Of a DNA stretch of 64,000 nt, positions 15,344-23,848 are shown piece after piece. Both the position numbers and the translations under genes were made by a program. A model generated the notes under the pieces. The model was not told where the DNA came from. It searched no databases and worked only from the letters and a program-made list of their open reading frames with translations. Every line of letters starts with the position of its first letter. Position 1 is the stretch's first letter. Origin of the DNA: an uncultured Blautia sp. (GTDB lineage: Bacteria > Bacillota > Clostridia > Lachnospirales > Lachnospiraceae). The DNA is taken from positions 1 through 64,000 of the forward strand of contig CAKROE010000003.1 in NCBI GenBank assembly GCA_934371915.1, read 5' to 3'.

Positions 15344-17425
15344 CTACAGCCACAGCCAGCCAAAAGCTTCAACCCCCGAACTGATTACATTCTTGTCCTC
15401 AGTTTCCGGATGTCTGATATTGTATATAATTCTCTTCATCTCATGATATGGGAACATACAGCTTCCTACACCAGTTTCTGTTACAGGATTTACATCAAAA
15501 AACATTTCCTTGACAATATCAAAATCTTGCTCATTGTAATACAGAATTTCATCAAGAAGCTGCTCTTTCTTTTTCTCATCCTTTTCATCTTCATATGCAA
15601 GAGCTGCCAGTACCATATCATAGATAATTGCGTTCCTCCGCTCTGCATTTTCCAATTTATCAAAATGAGGTAGCCATACTCTCAGTTTCTCATTAAGGTA
15701 TGCTTCTTTCTGAAGCATATGTATCTTACTAAGAATATTATCATGGTTCTGTTTTGCAGCTATAATGGCAGGTATATCGTCCCTGGTCATCTTATTTTTC
15801 TGGAATGGGAAAGGTGTTGTATATAATGGTATCTGGCTCTCATGAACAGTAACCATATTTCTCATTACATACAGAACAGTCTCGCCCAAATCTCCGAAAT
15901 TTTGTCTGCAAGCTCTGTGGTAAAATTCTTCATTCTCCATCTGAGAACCCCATCCATAATTTCCATGTGCAAAAAGATGCATAAACAGCCCATACCACTC
16001 AAACATAAATCCATTAATTCCATGGACTCCCATTCGCACACTGCCTCTGTGCTGTCGAATATCTGTCTCAATTACCTGTTCATTGGCTTCATCTTCATAG
16101 CGGATAACATTACTTGCAAAGGTTCTGTAAAGCCTTCCCATCGTAGATGTTATGGAATTTGATTCTGTATCCCTTGCCCATATTCTGTCTCTGCCAAATG
16201 CATTACACCATTTTTCAAATTCACTCTCAGGCACATAAAGTCCCGGTGCCCAGAAAAGCATAATGTCTTCAGGCATGGAATCCACACATTCCTTAAGAAA
16301 TGCTGGATCTTTTTCCAGCGGCGGCTGTCGGAATGCTCTGATTCCAATAACAGCCTCCGGATTAATTTTTCTCACTGCATCATAAATCTGTTTCAGCAGC
16401 CACATATTGGCCTGATGTTTTGCTTCTCCCGGAGTTTTTGTCGTTGCATGCCAACGTTTTTTACATTCTTCGCATTCACAGAACCAGAAACCTTCCTCGC
16501 TTTCCTCCAGTGTATATCCATCAAATCCAAGTTTTGCAATCTGTTCCATAGATTTTATGATATATTCTGTATTTCCCGGATAGCTCAGGCAAAGAGAATC
16601 AAAATCATTCATATAACTGCTTCCCTTTGGAGGTTTCATTCTTGCCTCCGGATGCTTAATCGTGAAGGCTCCATTATATGAATTTAATCCTACATAAGCA
16701 AATATTTTGACTCCATATTTATGTGCAAGTTTTATAAATTTATCAAGAAATGGTTCTTCCAGATTCGGATGTGTATATCTTACTGTCAGCCACCTTCTGT
16801 TTTCTGCATTCCAGATCTTGATCGGAACATTTCTGAAAACAGTTTCAGGATACTCTTCCATTTCAAATGGCCAGTATCCGTACATAACCAGATTAAACTG
16901 ATTGATCTTATTATCCAGACAGATATTAAGGTACTGCTCCCATTCCTCATATCCCCATAGCTGGCTGTCAAAACCAAATCGACCATATCCTGCATACCAT
17001 GAAAATGTCTGTGCAATAGCACGTACCGGTAAAGAAGGATAATCTGTGATATGACACACTGGAAGAACATATCCCGCACTTTCATTCCATATCAGCTGCT
17101 TTAAGGAAGTTACGGCATTAATGAACCCAATTCTCGTCTCATAACTGATTACTGCATGATCCTCTTGTATTTCCAGATCGTATCCCTGTTCTCTGTAAAG
17201 AATATCATCTTCTACTTCTATATCAGGTAATGCATGCACTGCAGTAACTTTAAAATTATCCTCAGATGCCTCATTGATTTTTATATCCTGATAATTCCAG
17301 AAACGCTCCCGTGCCAGTTTCCTAAGTTCGTCACTGATCTCTCCGCAAAAATAAATAGCATTAATATTTATAGTTGTTTTTTCAAAATCCTCAGCCATTT
17401 TCGGCTCTGGAAGTAATTGAATCAT
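15344..17425 (-). CDS. Cytoplasmic GH20/GH67-superfamily-like hydrolase
   Basis: A 693-aa protein without signal peptide. Residues about 80-113 (GYDLEIQEDHAVISY..GFINAVTSLKQLI) match the small alpha/beta domain that precedes the catalytic barrel in GH20, GH67 and GH84 enzymes, and HITDYPSLPVRAIA is the usual link into the TIM barrel. A Cys cluster, C316/C318/C321 (FCECEECKKRW), preceded by acidic E307/E308, resembles alpha-glucuronidase-related and DUF4838 proteins. The fold call is fairly safe; substrate and catalytic residues are not. Lying second in the operon, directly after the binding protein, it probably cleaves the imported glycoside inside the cell. The ATG at 17425 has AGGAGG about eleven bases upstream. 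Confidence 0.65.
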   Translation of the reverse strand: MIQLLPEPKMAEDFEKTTININAIYFCGEISDELRKLARERFWNYQDIKINEASEDNFKVTAVHALPDIEVEDDILYREQGYDLEIQEDHAVISYETRIGFINAVTSLKQLIWNESAGYVLPVCHITDYPSLPVRAIAQTFSWYAGYGRFGFDSQLWGYEEWEQYLNICLDNKINQFNLVMYGYWPFEMEEYPETVFRNVPIKIWNAENRRWLTVRYTHPNLEEPFLDKFIKLAHKYGVKIFAYVGLNSYNGAFTIKHPEARMKPPKGSSYMNDFDSLCLSYPGNTEYIIKSMEQIAKLGFDGYTLEESEEGFWFCECEECKKRWHATTKTPGEAKHQANMWLLKQIYDAVRKINPEAVIGIRAFRQPPLEKDPAFLKECVDSMPEDIMLFWAPGLYVPESEFEKWCNAFGRDRIWARDTESNSITSTMGRLYRTFASNVIRYEDEANEQVIETDIRQHRGSVRMGVHGINGFMFEWYGLFMHLFAHGNYGWGSQMENEEFYHRACRQNFGDLGETVLYVMRNMVTVHESQIPLYTTPFPFQKNKMTRDDIPAIIAAKQNHDNILSKIHMLQKEAYLNEKLRVWLPHFDKLENAERRNAIIYDMVLAALAYEDEKDEKKKEQLLDEILYYNEQDFDIVKEMFFDVNPVTETGVGSCMFPYHEMKRIIYNIRHPETEDKNVISSGVEAFGWLWL

Positions 17426-17453
17426 AAACAGCCGTCCCTCCTGTTTTTATTTT

Positions 17454-17478
17454 ACCGGCAGCTTATCAAGCCGCCGGT
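17454..17478 (-). promoter_or_regulatory. Intercistronic hairpin after the sugar-binding protein gene
   Basis: An 11-bp stem with one G-U pair (ACCGGCGGCTT / AAGCTGCCGGT) begins 14 bases past the stop codon. It lacks a T-run, which fits 3'-end protection that keeps binding-protein mRNA more abundant than downstream genes. Confidence 0.55.
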
Positions 17479-17491
17479 AATCTTTTTATAA

Positions 17492-18517
17492 TCATCCCAG
17501 CCATTCCCAGTTTTTCCAGTCATAATCACTGATGTTTGAAGGAGTGATTACCTCAGGTTCCGGAAGATCATATTTCTCCGGCAGTTCTTCATTGTCAAGA
17601 AGTACTTTGATGATGGCATCTGTTGCCTGATATCCAAGTACTACCGGATTCTGAAGTACTTCACCCAGCCATGATTCATTTCCATCCTGAAGCCATCCGA
17701 GAACATCTACGTCACCGGCAATTCCGATAAATTTAATTTCATCTCTGCCCTGCGCTGTTGCTGCATTATAAGCGCCAACAACTTCCGCATCATTATGTCC
17801 ACAAACTACATCAATCTCAGATTCTCTCTGCAGAACATTTTCCATAAGTGTCTGGGCGGAATCTCTTGTACCGGCTCCTGTGTCACCTTCTTCGATGATC
17901 TTTGCATCCGGATATTTCGCAAGTACAGTTTCCTTGAAGCCTTCAAATCTGTCAGAAGAAGCCTGTCCGGATGTCGGTCTGGAAATAAAAAGACAAACCG
18001 GATCTTCTTTGCCAAGAGTATCAAGATACTCAACTGCAGTCTCACCTGCTTTCTGTCCCAGTGCTTTCATATCATGACCAACAAATGTCGACCAGACAAC
18101 ATCACTGTCAGAAGATGTTTCCTGAGGATAATCCCCTACTACTACCGGAATTCCATTGCTTACACATTCTTTCATAGTCGGAATTGCCGAAGAAGCATCT
18201 GCCGGGAAAAGAATGATTCCATCGCAGCCTGCTGCCTGCATATTATCCAGATTCGTAAGCATTGTCTGTACATCTGAATGAGAATCCTCAAAATCAAATT
18301 TGATATTCACGCCCTTCTCATCAGCGTTTTCATCCGCCCACTGTTCGCATCCGTCAACAACACCTTGGAACCATGGATAAGCTGTCAGTTCCATAATGGA
18401 TACCCCAAGTTTGACATCCTTCTTCTCTGAGTCAGCAAGTACCGGTGTACCATACCCTACTGTTCCCATCACCATTGCACCTGCGAGTACCATAGTTAAA
18501 AGCTGTCTTTTTTTCAT
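17492..18517 (-). CDS. RbsB-like sugar ABC substrate-binding protein
   Basis: A 341-aa type-1 periplasmic-binding-fold protein with signal peptide MKKRQLLTMVLAGAMVMGTV ending near VLADSEKK. The ribose/galactose-type fold is seen in KLGVSIMELTAYPWFQGVVDG, DNMQAAGCDGIILFPADASSAIPTM, GIPVVVGDYPQ and VVCGHNDAEVVGAYNAATAQGRDEIKFIGIAGD. No lipobox Cys is present. Start at 18517 follows AAGGAGG; an in-frame upstream codon is not needed. It is the first gene of the nine-gene operon, divergent from the LacI-type regulator across a 204-base region, and should supply substrate to the RbsA/RbsC-like core encoded downstream. Confidence 0.92.
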   Translation of the reverse strand: MKKRQLLTMVLAGAMVMGTVGYGTPVLADSEKKDVKLGVSIMELTAYPWFQGVVDGCEQWADENADEKGVNIKFDFEDSHSDVQTMLTNLDNMQAAGCDGIILFPADASSAIPTMKECVSNGIPVVVGDYPQETSSDSDVVWSTFVGHDMKALGQKAGETAVEYLDTLGKEDPVCLFISRPTSGQASSDRFEGFKETVLAKYPDAKIIEEGDTGAGTRDSAQTLMENVLQRESEIDVVCGHNDAEVVGAYNAATAQGRDEIKFIGIAGDVDVLGWLQDGNESWLGEVLQNPVVLGYQATDAIIKVLLDNEELPEKYDLPEPEVITPSNISDYDWKNWEWLG

Positions 18518-18614
18518 TTTCGTTCCTCCTTTTGTGTAGTTTTGATATGATGTTATTTTATTTTCTTGACCCTGTTTCGTCAATGTTTTACATGCATTTT
18601 ACTATATATTTAAT

Positions 18615-18626
18615 TTAAACGTTTAA
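18615..18626. promoter_or_regulatory. LacI-type operator candidate
   Basis: TTAAACGTTTAA is a perfect 12-bp palindrome with the central CG typical of LacI/CcpA-family sites. It lies in the divergent region between the binding-protein operon and the LacI-type regulator, about 98 bases before the binding-protein start. It could also serve as a catabolite-response element. Confidence 0.6.
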
Positions 18627-18721
18627 GTGAAATCCATTTAACCAATTTGCATTTACAAGTCATTTTTTTTATGGTATGTTGTTGAAAAGAAAAAGCGTAT
18701 GAAAGAGAGGTGAATCATTTA

Positions 18722-20992
18722 ATGGCTACTATCAAAGACGTTGCCCGCCTGGCAGGAGTATCCATTGCAACAGTGTCTAATTATCTCAACAATACAAAGC
18801 AGGTCAGTAAAGAATCTGCACAGAAGATTCAAAATGCAGTGGATGAACTTCATTATACGTTAAATCAGAATGCCCGCAGCCTGAAATCACGACAAAATAC
18901 AGACATTGGCGTCATTCTTCCCAGTTTGAACGATCCGTATTATGTCCAGTTGTTTCAGGGAATTAAATCATATTTTCAACCTGCGGAGTACTACATTAAT
19001 CTTGCCTTTTCAGAAAACATCCCTGAATCTGAGGACTCCATTGCACGCAATTTCCTGCGCAAACAAATATGTGGACTTATTCTGGTTTCCTGCCAGCCTG
19101 AAAACTGGAAATTTTATTATGACAACTATACCTCCCAGAATATTCCACTTGTTATGATTGACCGGAATATCTACAGTCTGGATGCCAACTATATCTCTTT
19201 TAACAACCGCGTTCTGATGCGTGATATGGTTGACTCACTTTTAGTCGGAAACTACAAGAATATTTATCTGATGTCCGGTCCGGACAGTTTTGAATGTGAA
19301 GCGGAATGCATCCGTGGATTCTGCGATTCCTATCGGAACCACGGTGTTCATCCGGCAAAAGAACTATTCCTCAAAACAGATATGAGCAAAGAAGATGCAT
19401 TTCGTAAAACTATCAGACTTCTGAAAAATCACTATCCTGATGCCATTGTAGCCACATCTCAGTCTCTCGCCGCCGGCATTATAGAAGGCATTACCATCCT
19501 CGGTTATACAATACAGAATATCCCTGTTTTTACACTCGGTGAAGAACACTGGAACCTCCATACCCATTCATTTGCTTCCGGATCCACTGTACGCCCTGCA
19601 ATGAAACTTGGTCAGCTTGCTGCCAAACTTCTTACAGAACAACTCAGTTCTCCTCTTACCAAAGAAACTGAACGGATCATTCTCAGTGGAGGACACTTCA
19701 GTAACTACAAGCATACTCTGCCTCTCAGGAGTTCATCTCTGGAAGACTCCTCACCAAAAGAAGCAACGTGCACGAAAAAAATCCGTGCATTATTACTTGA
19801 CACCCCACAGGTTCATTCACTACTTGGTCTGATTCGTAATTTTGAAATCAAAACAGGAATTTCAGTGGAAACGACTCTTCTTCCTCATCACCTGCTTTAC
19901 AAAGCAATCCTGCAGGAACATGAGACTGAATCTGATCTTCCTTACGATGTTGTCATGTACGATATTCCATGGCTTTCTTCGTTTGCTTCTGAGGGGATTC
20001 TGTCCGATATCAGCCTGGAAATGCAGTCATTCGATACAGATATCTTTCTTCCCGGCTGTCTGAAATATTATAGTATTTTTAATGGGAAACATTATGGTAT
20101 ACCGTTTATGTATGCTCCTCAGATTTTTTATTACAGAAAAGATCTTTTTGAAGACCACAGTCTGATGACCAAATATGAACGCGAAAACAATATTTCTCTG
20201 CGCCCTCCGGTCACACTCAAAGAATTTAATACGATTGCAGACTTTTTTACAAACAAAACAAATGCAATCCACTATGGAACTTCTATCCCCACCGCATACA
20301 GTGAATGCCTTACTCCTGAAATCTATATGCGTCTGCGGGCATACGGCGGCAATCTTTTTGATTCATCCGGACATGTCTGTCTGGATTCTGATCAGTCTCT
20401 GAAAGCATATATAAATTTCATGAGATCAATCAAATGTGCAAAACCAGATTACCGTACTGCAACTGATACAAGTGTTGTTCAGGATTTCCTGTCAGGTGAA
20501 ACCGCGATGCTTATTTCCTATCCGTCTTTCCTTACTGATGTTACAGACCTTAGAAAAAACAGCATCATCGGTTCTATAGGCTACAGTCTTATTCCCGGCA
20601 GGGCACCACTTCTTGGCGGCTGGAGCCTTGGTATCAGCAGTCGTTCTCCGCATAAAGAATCTGCTTTTAAATTTTTGAAATGGACCTGCGATGAACAGAT
20701 TTCAAACTATTCAACCCTTTTAGGCGGACAATCCGCAATTTCGAACACATATACCAATGATGAGCTGGCTGAATTATATCCCTGGCTGCCACTGTATCAG
20801 TCCATATATAAATATACCAAGCCAACAGTGCCGCCAAAACTTTCCAACAATATCGTAATTCCACAACATGAGATTGATGAAGTAGTCTGCCGCTGGATTT
20901 CCAAACTTCTTGATTATGAACTGGAAATTCAGGAAGCTATCATGGAAACTCACAGAGAGCTTGAGTTTCTTGTCCATACATACATGGAATAG
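18722..20992 (+). CDS. LacI-family regulator fused to an extracellular-type solute-binding domain
   Basis: The 756-aa product starts like a LacI repressor (MATIKDVARLAGVSIATVSNYLN, residues 1-22, hinge to about 60), continues with a LacI sugar-sensor domain to about residue 340 (DIGVILPSLNDPYYVQLFQGI, VPVFTLG-like loop, STVRPAMKLGQLAAKLL). It then carries about 400 residues that look like a family-1 solute-binding protein: LPYDVVMYDIPWLSSFASEGILSDIS, YYSIFNGKHYGIPFMYAPQIFYYRKDLFED, FLSGETAMLISYPS, GYSLIPGRAPLLGGWSLGISSRS. Standard LacI proteins are about 340 aa. No secretion signal is present, so the extra domain acts in the cytoplasm, probably as a second ligand sensor. It is divergent from the sugar operon it most likely controls. 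Start at 18722 is preferred over GTG at 18710. Confidence 0.85.
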   Translation: MATIKDVARLAGVSIATVSNYLNNTKQVSKESAQKIQNAVDELHYTLNQNARSLKSRQNTDIGVILPSLNDPYYVQLFQGIKSYFQPAEYYINLAFSENIPESEDSIARNFLRKQICGLILVSCQPENWKFYYDNYTSQNIPLVMIDRNIYSLDANYISFNNRVLMRDMVDSLLVGNYKNIYLMSGPDSFECEAECIRGFCDSYRNHGVHPAKELFLKTDMSKEDAFRKTIRLLKNHYPDAIVATSQSLAAGIIEGITILGYTIQNIPVFTLGEEHWNLHTHSFASGSTVRPAMKLGQLAAKLLTEQLSSPLTKETERIILSGGHFSNYKHTLPLRSSSLEDSSPKEATCTKKIRALLLDTPQVHSLLGLIRNFEIKTGISVETTLLPHHLLYKAILQEHETESDLPYDVVMYDIPWLSSFASEGILSDISLEMQSFDTDIFLPGCLKYYSIFNGKHYGIPFMYAPQIFYYRKDLFEDHSLMTKYERENNISLRPPVTLKEFNTIADFFTNKTNAIHYGTSIPTAYSECLTPEIYMRLRAYGGNLFDSSGHVCLDSDQSLKAYINFMRSIKCAKPDYRTATDTSVVQDFLSGETAMLISYPSFLTDVTDLRKNSIIGSIGYSLIPGRAPLLGGWSLGISSRSPHKESAFKFLKWTCDEQISNYSTLLGGQSAISNTYTNDELAELYPWLPLYQSIYKYTKPTVPPKLSNNIVIPQHEIDEVVCRWISKLLDYELEIQEAIMETHRELEFLVHTYME

Positions 20993-21004
20993 TCATAATA
21001 TAAC

Positions 21005-21050
21005 AAAAAGACTGATAAATCAGGTGCATACATCCAATTTATCAGTCTTT
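21005..21050. terminator. Bidirectional terminator between LacI-fusion and AraC genes
   Basis: AAAAAGACTGATAAAT and ATTTATCAGTCTTT form a long stem with T-rich tails on both strands. It serves both convergent genes, and the AraC stop codon lies inside the right arm. Confidence 0.85.
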
Positions 21051-21941
21051 CCTTGTTTTGTTATATGTTTTAGGATTGCACCCGAAGTTCTTTCGGAATG
21101 CACTTGCAAATCGGCTTGGATTACTGAAACCGACCATTTCCGCAATCTGTGTCATAGAGTACTGGCCGCTCTGTACCAGTGAAAAGCTTTTATTTACCCG
21201 ATATTCTTCCAGATATCCGGTAACTGTTTTTCCTGTCATTTTTTTGAACAGGCGGCAGCAAACCTCACGTGACAAATGCACCTGATCTGCCAGCTCCTGC
21301 AGCGAAATCACGGACTCAAAATGTGTGTTGAGATAATTCAGCATTTTTTCCAGCCGCTCCAGTTCCTGCTGGTTTGCCGGAACAAATTTGGTCAGCTCCC
21401 TCTGATGATCAGACAGAATCATACTGAATATCTCACACAGAAGTCCTCTAATCTTCAGTTCATAACAAAATGGTTTCTGATCAAATACAGTCTCCACCTG
21501 ATTCAGTTTCCGCAGAATTTCTCTTCCACTTTCATCCAAAGCAGTCAGATGAATACAGGGCACCGCGCAGTTCTGTAAAAAAGGCCGAAAACAGTTACGC
21601 TCAATATCACTGCCAAAATCGCCGTACAGAAAGTCCGGTCTTACAAGAATCGTACTGTACCGGACATGTTCATTGATCGGTGAATTACAGCTGTGCGGCA
21701 CATTTCGATTCAGAAGAAATCCTTCTCCCGGTCTTACACTGTAGCTTTTCTGATAAACCTGAAAAACAGCCGTTCCCTCTCTCAGAAGATTTATCTCCAG
21801 ATCATCATGCCAGTGGATCGGAACGTTTTTTCCCTCAAAAGCCCACAGATCATCATGACTTACCGTCATAGGAAAGGTTTCTGTTCCATGTTTTGAGAGT
21901 TCTCTTCTTGTATCATCCATCAGGATTTTTCTTTTTGCCAT
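21042..21941 (-). CDS. AraC-family transcriptional regulator
   Basis: A 299-aa regulator: N-terminal cupin sensor (VPIHWHDDLEINLLREGTAVFQV, YSVRPGEGFLLNRNVPHSC) and C-terminal AraC DNA-binding domain (SLQELADQVHLSREVCCRLFKKMTGKTVTGYLEEYRV; QIAEMVGFSNPSRFASAFRKNFGCNPKTYNK). Two start codons are possible; the ATG at 21941 has GGAG four bases upstream and is preferred to the one at 21965. It is divergent from the MATE exporter gene across about 250 bases, so the exporter is a candidate target, though no clear operator is visible. The gene ends within the shared terminator. Confidence 0.88.
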   Translation of the reverse strand: MAKRKILMDDTRRELSKHGTETFPMTVSHDDLWAFEGKNVPIHWHDDLEINLLREGTAVFQVYQKSYSVRPGEGFLLNRNVPHSCNSPINEHVRYSTILVRPDFLYGDFGSDIERNCFRPFLQNCAVPCIHLTALDESGREILRKLNQVETVFDQKPFCYELKIRGLLCEIFSMILSDHQRELTKFVPANQQELERLEKMLNYLNTHFESVISLQELADQVHLSREVCCRLFKKMTGKTVTGYLEEYRVNKSFSLVQSGQYSMTQIAEMVGFSNPSRFASAFRKNFGCNPKTYNKTRKD

Positions 21942-22195
21942 TTCATATTTCTCCAAATTTTGCAATTTATGTATAATTTTATCTGCAGTATTTTTTTATT
22001 ATCATACTTAACTTTCTGAATTTTGTAAAGCTTTCCATTCCTCTTAATCCCAAAAGCTCTTCTTGTCATCCTCCATATAAAGTCAATATCTGTATCATAT
22101 GCAGCAATACCGGAATCGTATTTTGTCTCCATCTTCTTTATAATGAGGCGTGCAGTAAAAAAACATATCACTACTACAAGGAGGTTCTTAATATT

Positions 22196-23551
22196 ATGTC
22201 CGGATCAAAATCTAAAGAAATGGATCTCACCGCAGGAAATCCATTCTGGTCCTTATTAAAATTTGCAATTCCGGTCATTCTCGGAAATCTGTTCCAACTC
22301 TTTTATACACTTGCCGACTCTGTGGTCGTCGGAAAAACACTGGGGGCAAATTCCCTTGCGGCAGTCGGATCTACCAGCATTATTATTTATTTTGTCTTCT
22401 GCTTTATCAACGGCTTCACAGGCGGCTTCGGTATCTGTCTCGGCCAGCGCTGTGGCGCAAAAGATGAAAAAGGAATGAGAAAAAGTGTTGCCGCCTCCAC
22501 TCTGCTCAGTATTATTTTCACAATTGTACTGACACTGATCTGCTGCACACTGGCTCATCAGATTCTCCGCTGGATGCAGATTCCCTCTGATATTTCCGGT
22601 GAAGCCTATGACTATATGTTTGTTGTTCTTCTCGGAACAGGTGCAACTGTTTTTTACAATATGATCTCCAATATGCTACGTGCTCTGGGCGACAGCAAAA
22701 CACCTCTCTATTTTCTGGTGTTCTCCTCTGTATTGAACATTTTCCTTGATATCCTGTTTATTGTACCTTTACATATGGGAGTTGCAGGCGCTGCATGGGC
22801 TACGATCCTCTCCCAGTTTCTCTCGGCTTTCTTAAGTCTGATCGTAGGACTGAAAAACTACCCGGTACTGCATCTTCATCGTGATGATTTTCATGATCTT
22901 AAAAACACGATCAGTCTTCACCTGAAAACAGGATTTCCAATGGGATTTCAGATGTCTGTCATGTGTATCGGACAGCTCGCAATGCAGACTGTCGTAAACT
23001 CCCTCGGAACTGCTGCCGTAGCCGGATATACTGCAGCATCTAAAGCAGATCAACTTTCTGTACTTGTAAATAATGCCATGATGACTGCCATCTCCAACTA
23101 TGTTGCACAGAATTTCGGTGCCGGAAAAAAAGAGCGTATCCGCCAGGGTGTACGTGCATCTCTGATTCAGACAGAAGGCTTCAACTTTCTCATGTGCATC
23201 GGTATTCTGATTCTTCGCCATCCGATCGTGCGGATGTTCCTCTCTGATCCGACAGTCGAAATCTATCATTACTCCGATGCGTATCTGACGATCGTGGCTC
23301 CTTTCTATTTTATCCTGGGACTGCTGGCCGTTTACCGAACCTCGATCCAGAGTATGCAGAATGGACGCGCTCCTTTCGCGGCATGTATGATCGAGCTCGT
23401 CATGCGTATTGCAGCGACCGTCGGACTTTCCGGTATCATCGGCTATACCTCCGTATGCATTGCCAGCCCACTTGCGTGGTTCGGTGCCTGCGCACTTCTG
23501 ATTCCCGTATACTATCGGATGATGAAAAGGCCATTAGCATCTGCAAGTTAG
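22196..23551 (+). CDS. MATE-family efflux transporter
   Basis: A 451-aa polytopic membrane protein with the MATE pattern of about twelve segments: NPFWSLLKFAIPVILGNLFQLFYTLADSVVVGKTLGANSLAAVGSTS at the N-terminus, DILFIVPLHMGVAGAAWATILSQF near the middle, and GAGKKERIRQGVRASL in the second half. These proteins export drugs or metabolites by sodium or proton antiport. AAGGAGG precedes the ATG at good spacing. It is divergent from an AraC regulator and followed by a 297-base gap holding a dispersed repeat. Substrate unknown. Confidence 0.92.
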   Translation: MSGSKSKEMDLTAGNPFWSLLKFAIPVILGNLFQLFYTLADSVVVGKTLGANSLAAVGSTSIIIYFVFCFINGFTGGFGICLGQRCGAKDEKGMRKSVAASTLLSIIFTIVLTLICCTLAHQILRWMQIPSDISGEAYDYMFVVLLGTGATVFYNMISNMLRALGDSKTPLYFLVFSSVLNIFLDILFIVPLHMGVAGAAWATILSQFLSAFLSLIVGLKNYPVLHLHRDDFHDLKNTISLHLKTGFPMGFQMSVMCIGQLAMQTVVNSLGTAAVAGYTAASKADQLSVLVNNAMMTAISNYVAQNFGAGKKERIRQGVRASLIQTEGFNFLMCIGILILRHPIVRMFLSDPTVEIYHYSDAYLTIVAPFYFILGLLAVYRTSIQSMQNGRAPFAACMIELVMRIAATVGLSGIIGYTSVCIASPLAWFGACALLIPVYYRMMKRPLASAS

Positions 23552-23576
23552 ACAATATATTTTATTTCGTAATAAT

Positions 23577-23633
23577 TGTTATTGTTCGCTCCGTTCACAG
23601 CAAACTTGGTTAAAATCCATTCCATATCATCAC
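23577..23633. repeat. Dispersed intergenic repeat, copy A (partial)
   Basis: This 57-base stretch matches 29941-29993 with about five differences (shared core CTCCGTTCACAGCAA, CTTGGT, AAAATCCATTCCATATCA). Copy A lacks the right arm of the hairpin found in copy B. The rest of the 23552-23848 gap shows no gene; promoter elements for msmX should lie in its last 100 bases. Confidence 0.75.
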
Positions 23634-23848
23634 TTGCCAGCCAAAGCCTTATCTTCTATAATATCTTTATGATAACTCCCATCTGTTTTCGGCAGAATGG
23701 CAAACCTGCCCGGGCTTTTCGTCAATCTGTCAAGAAACCTCCAAAATCTTTGTAAGATTCAACTCTGGATTCCTCCGGGAAATTCCAGTATACTGATAAC
23801 AGTTCAAAACATGAGCAAAACTTACATAATATTTTGGAGGGAAAAATA

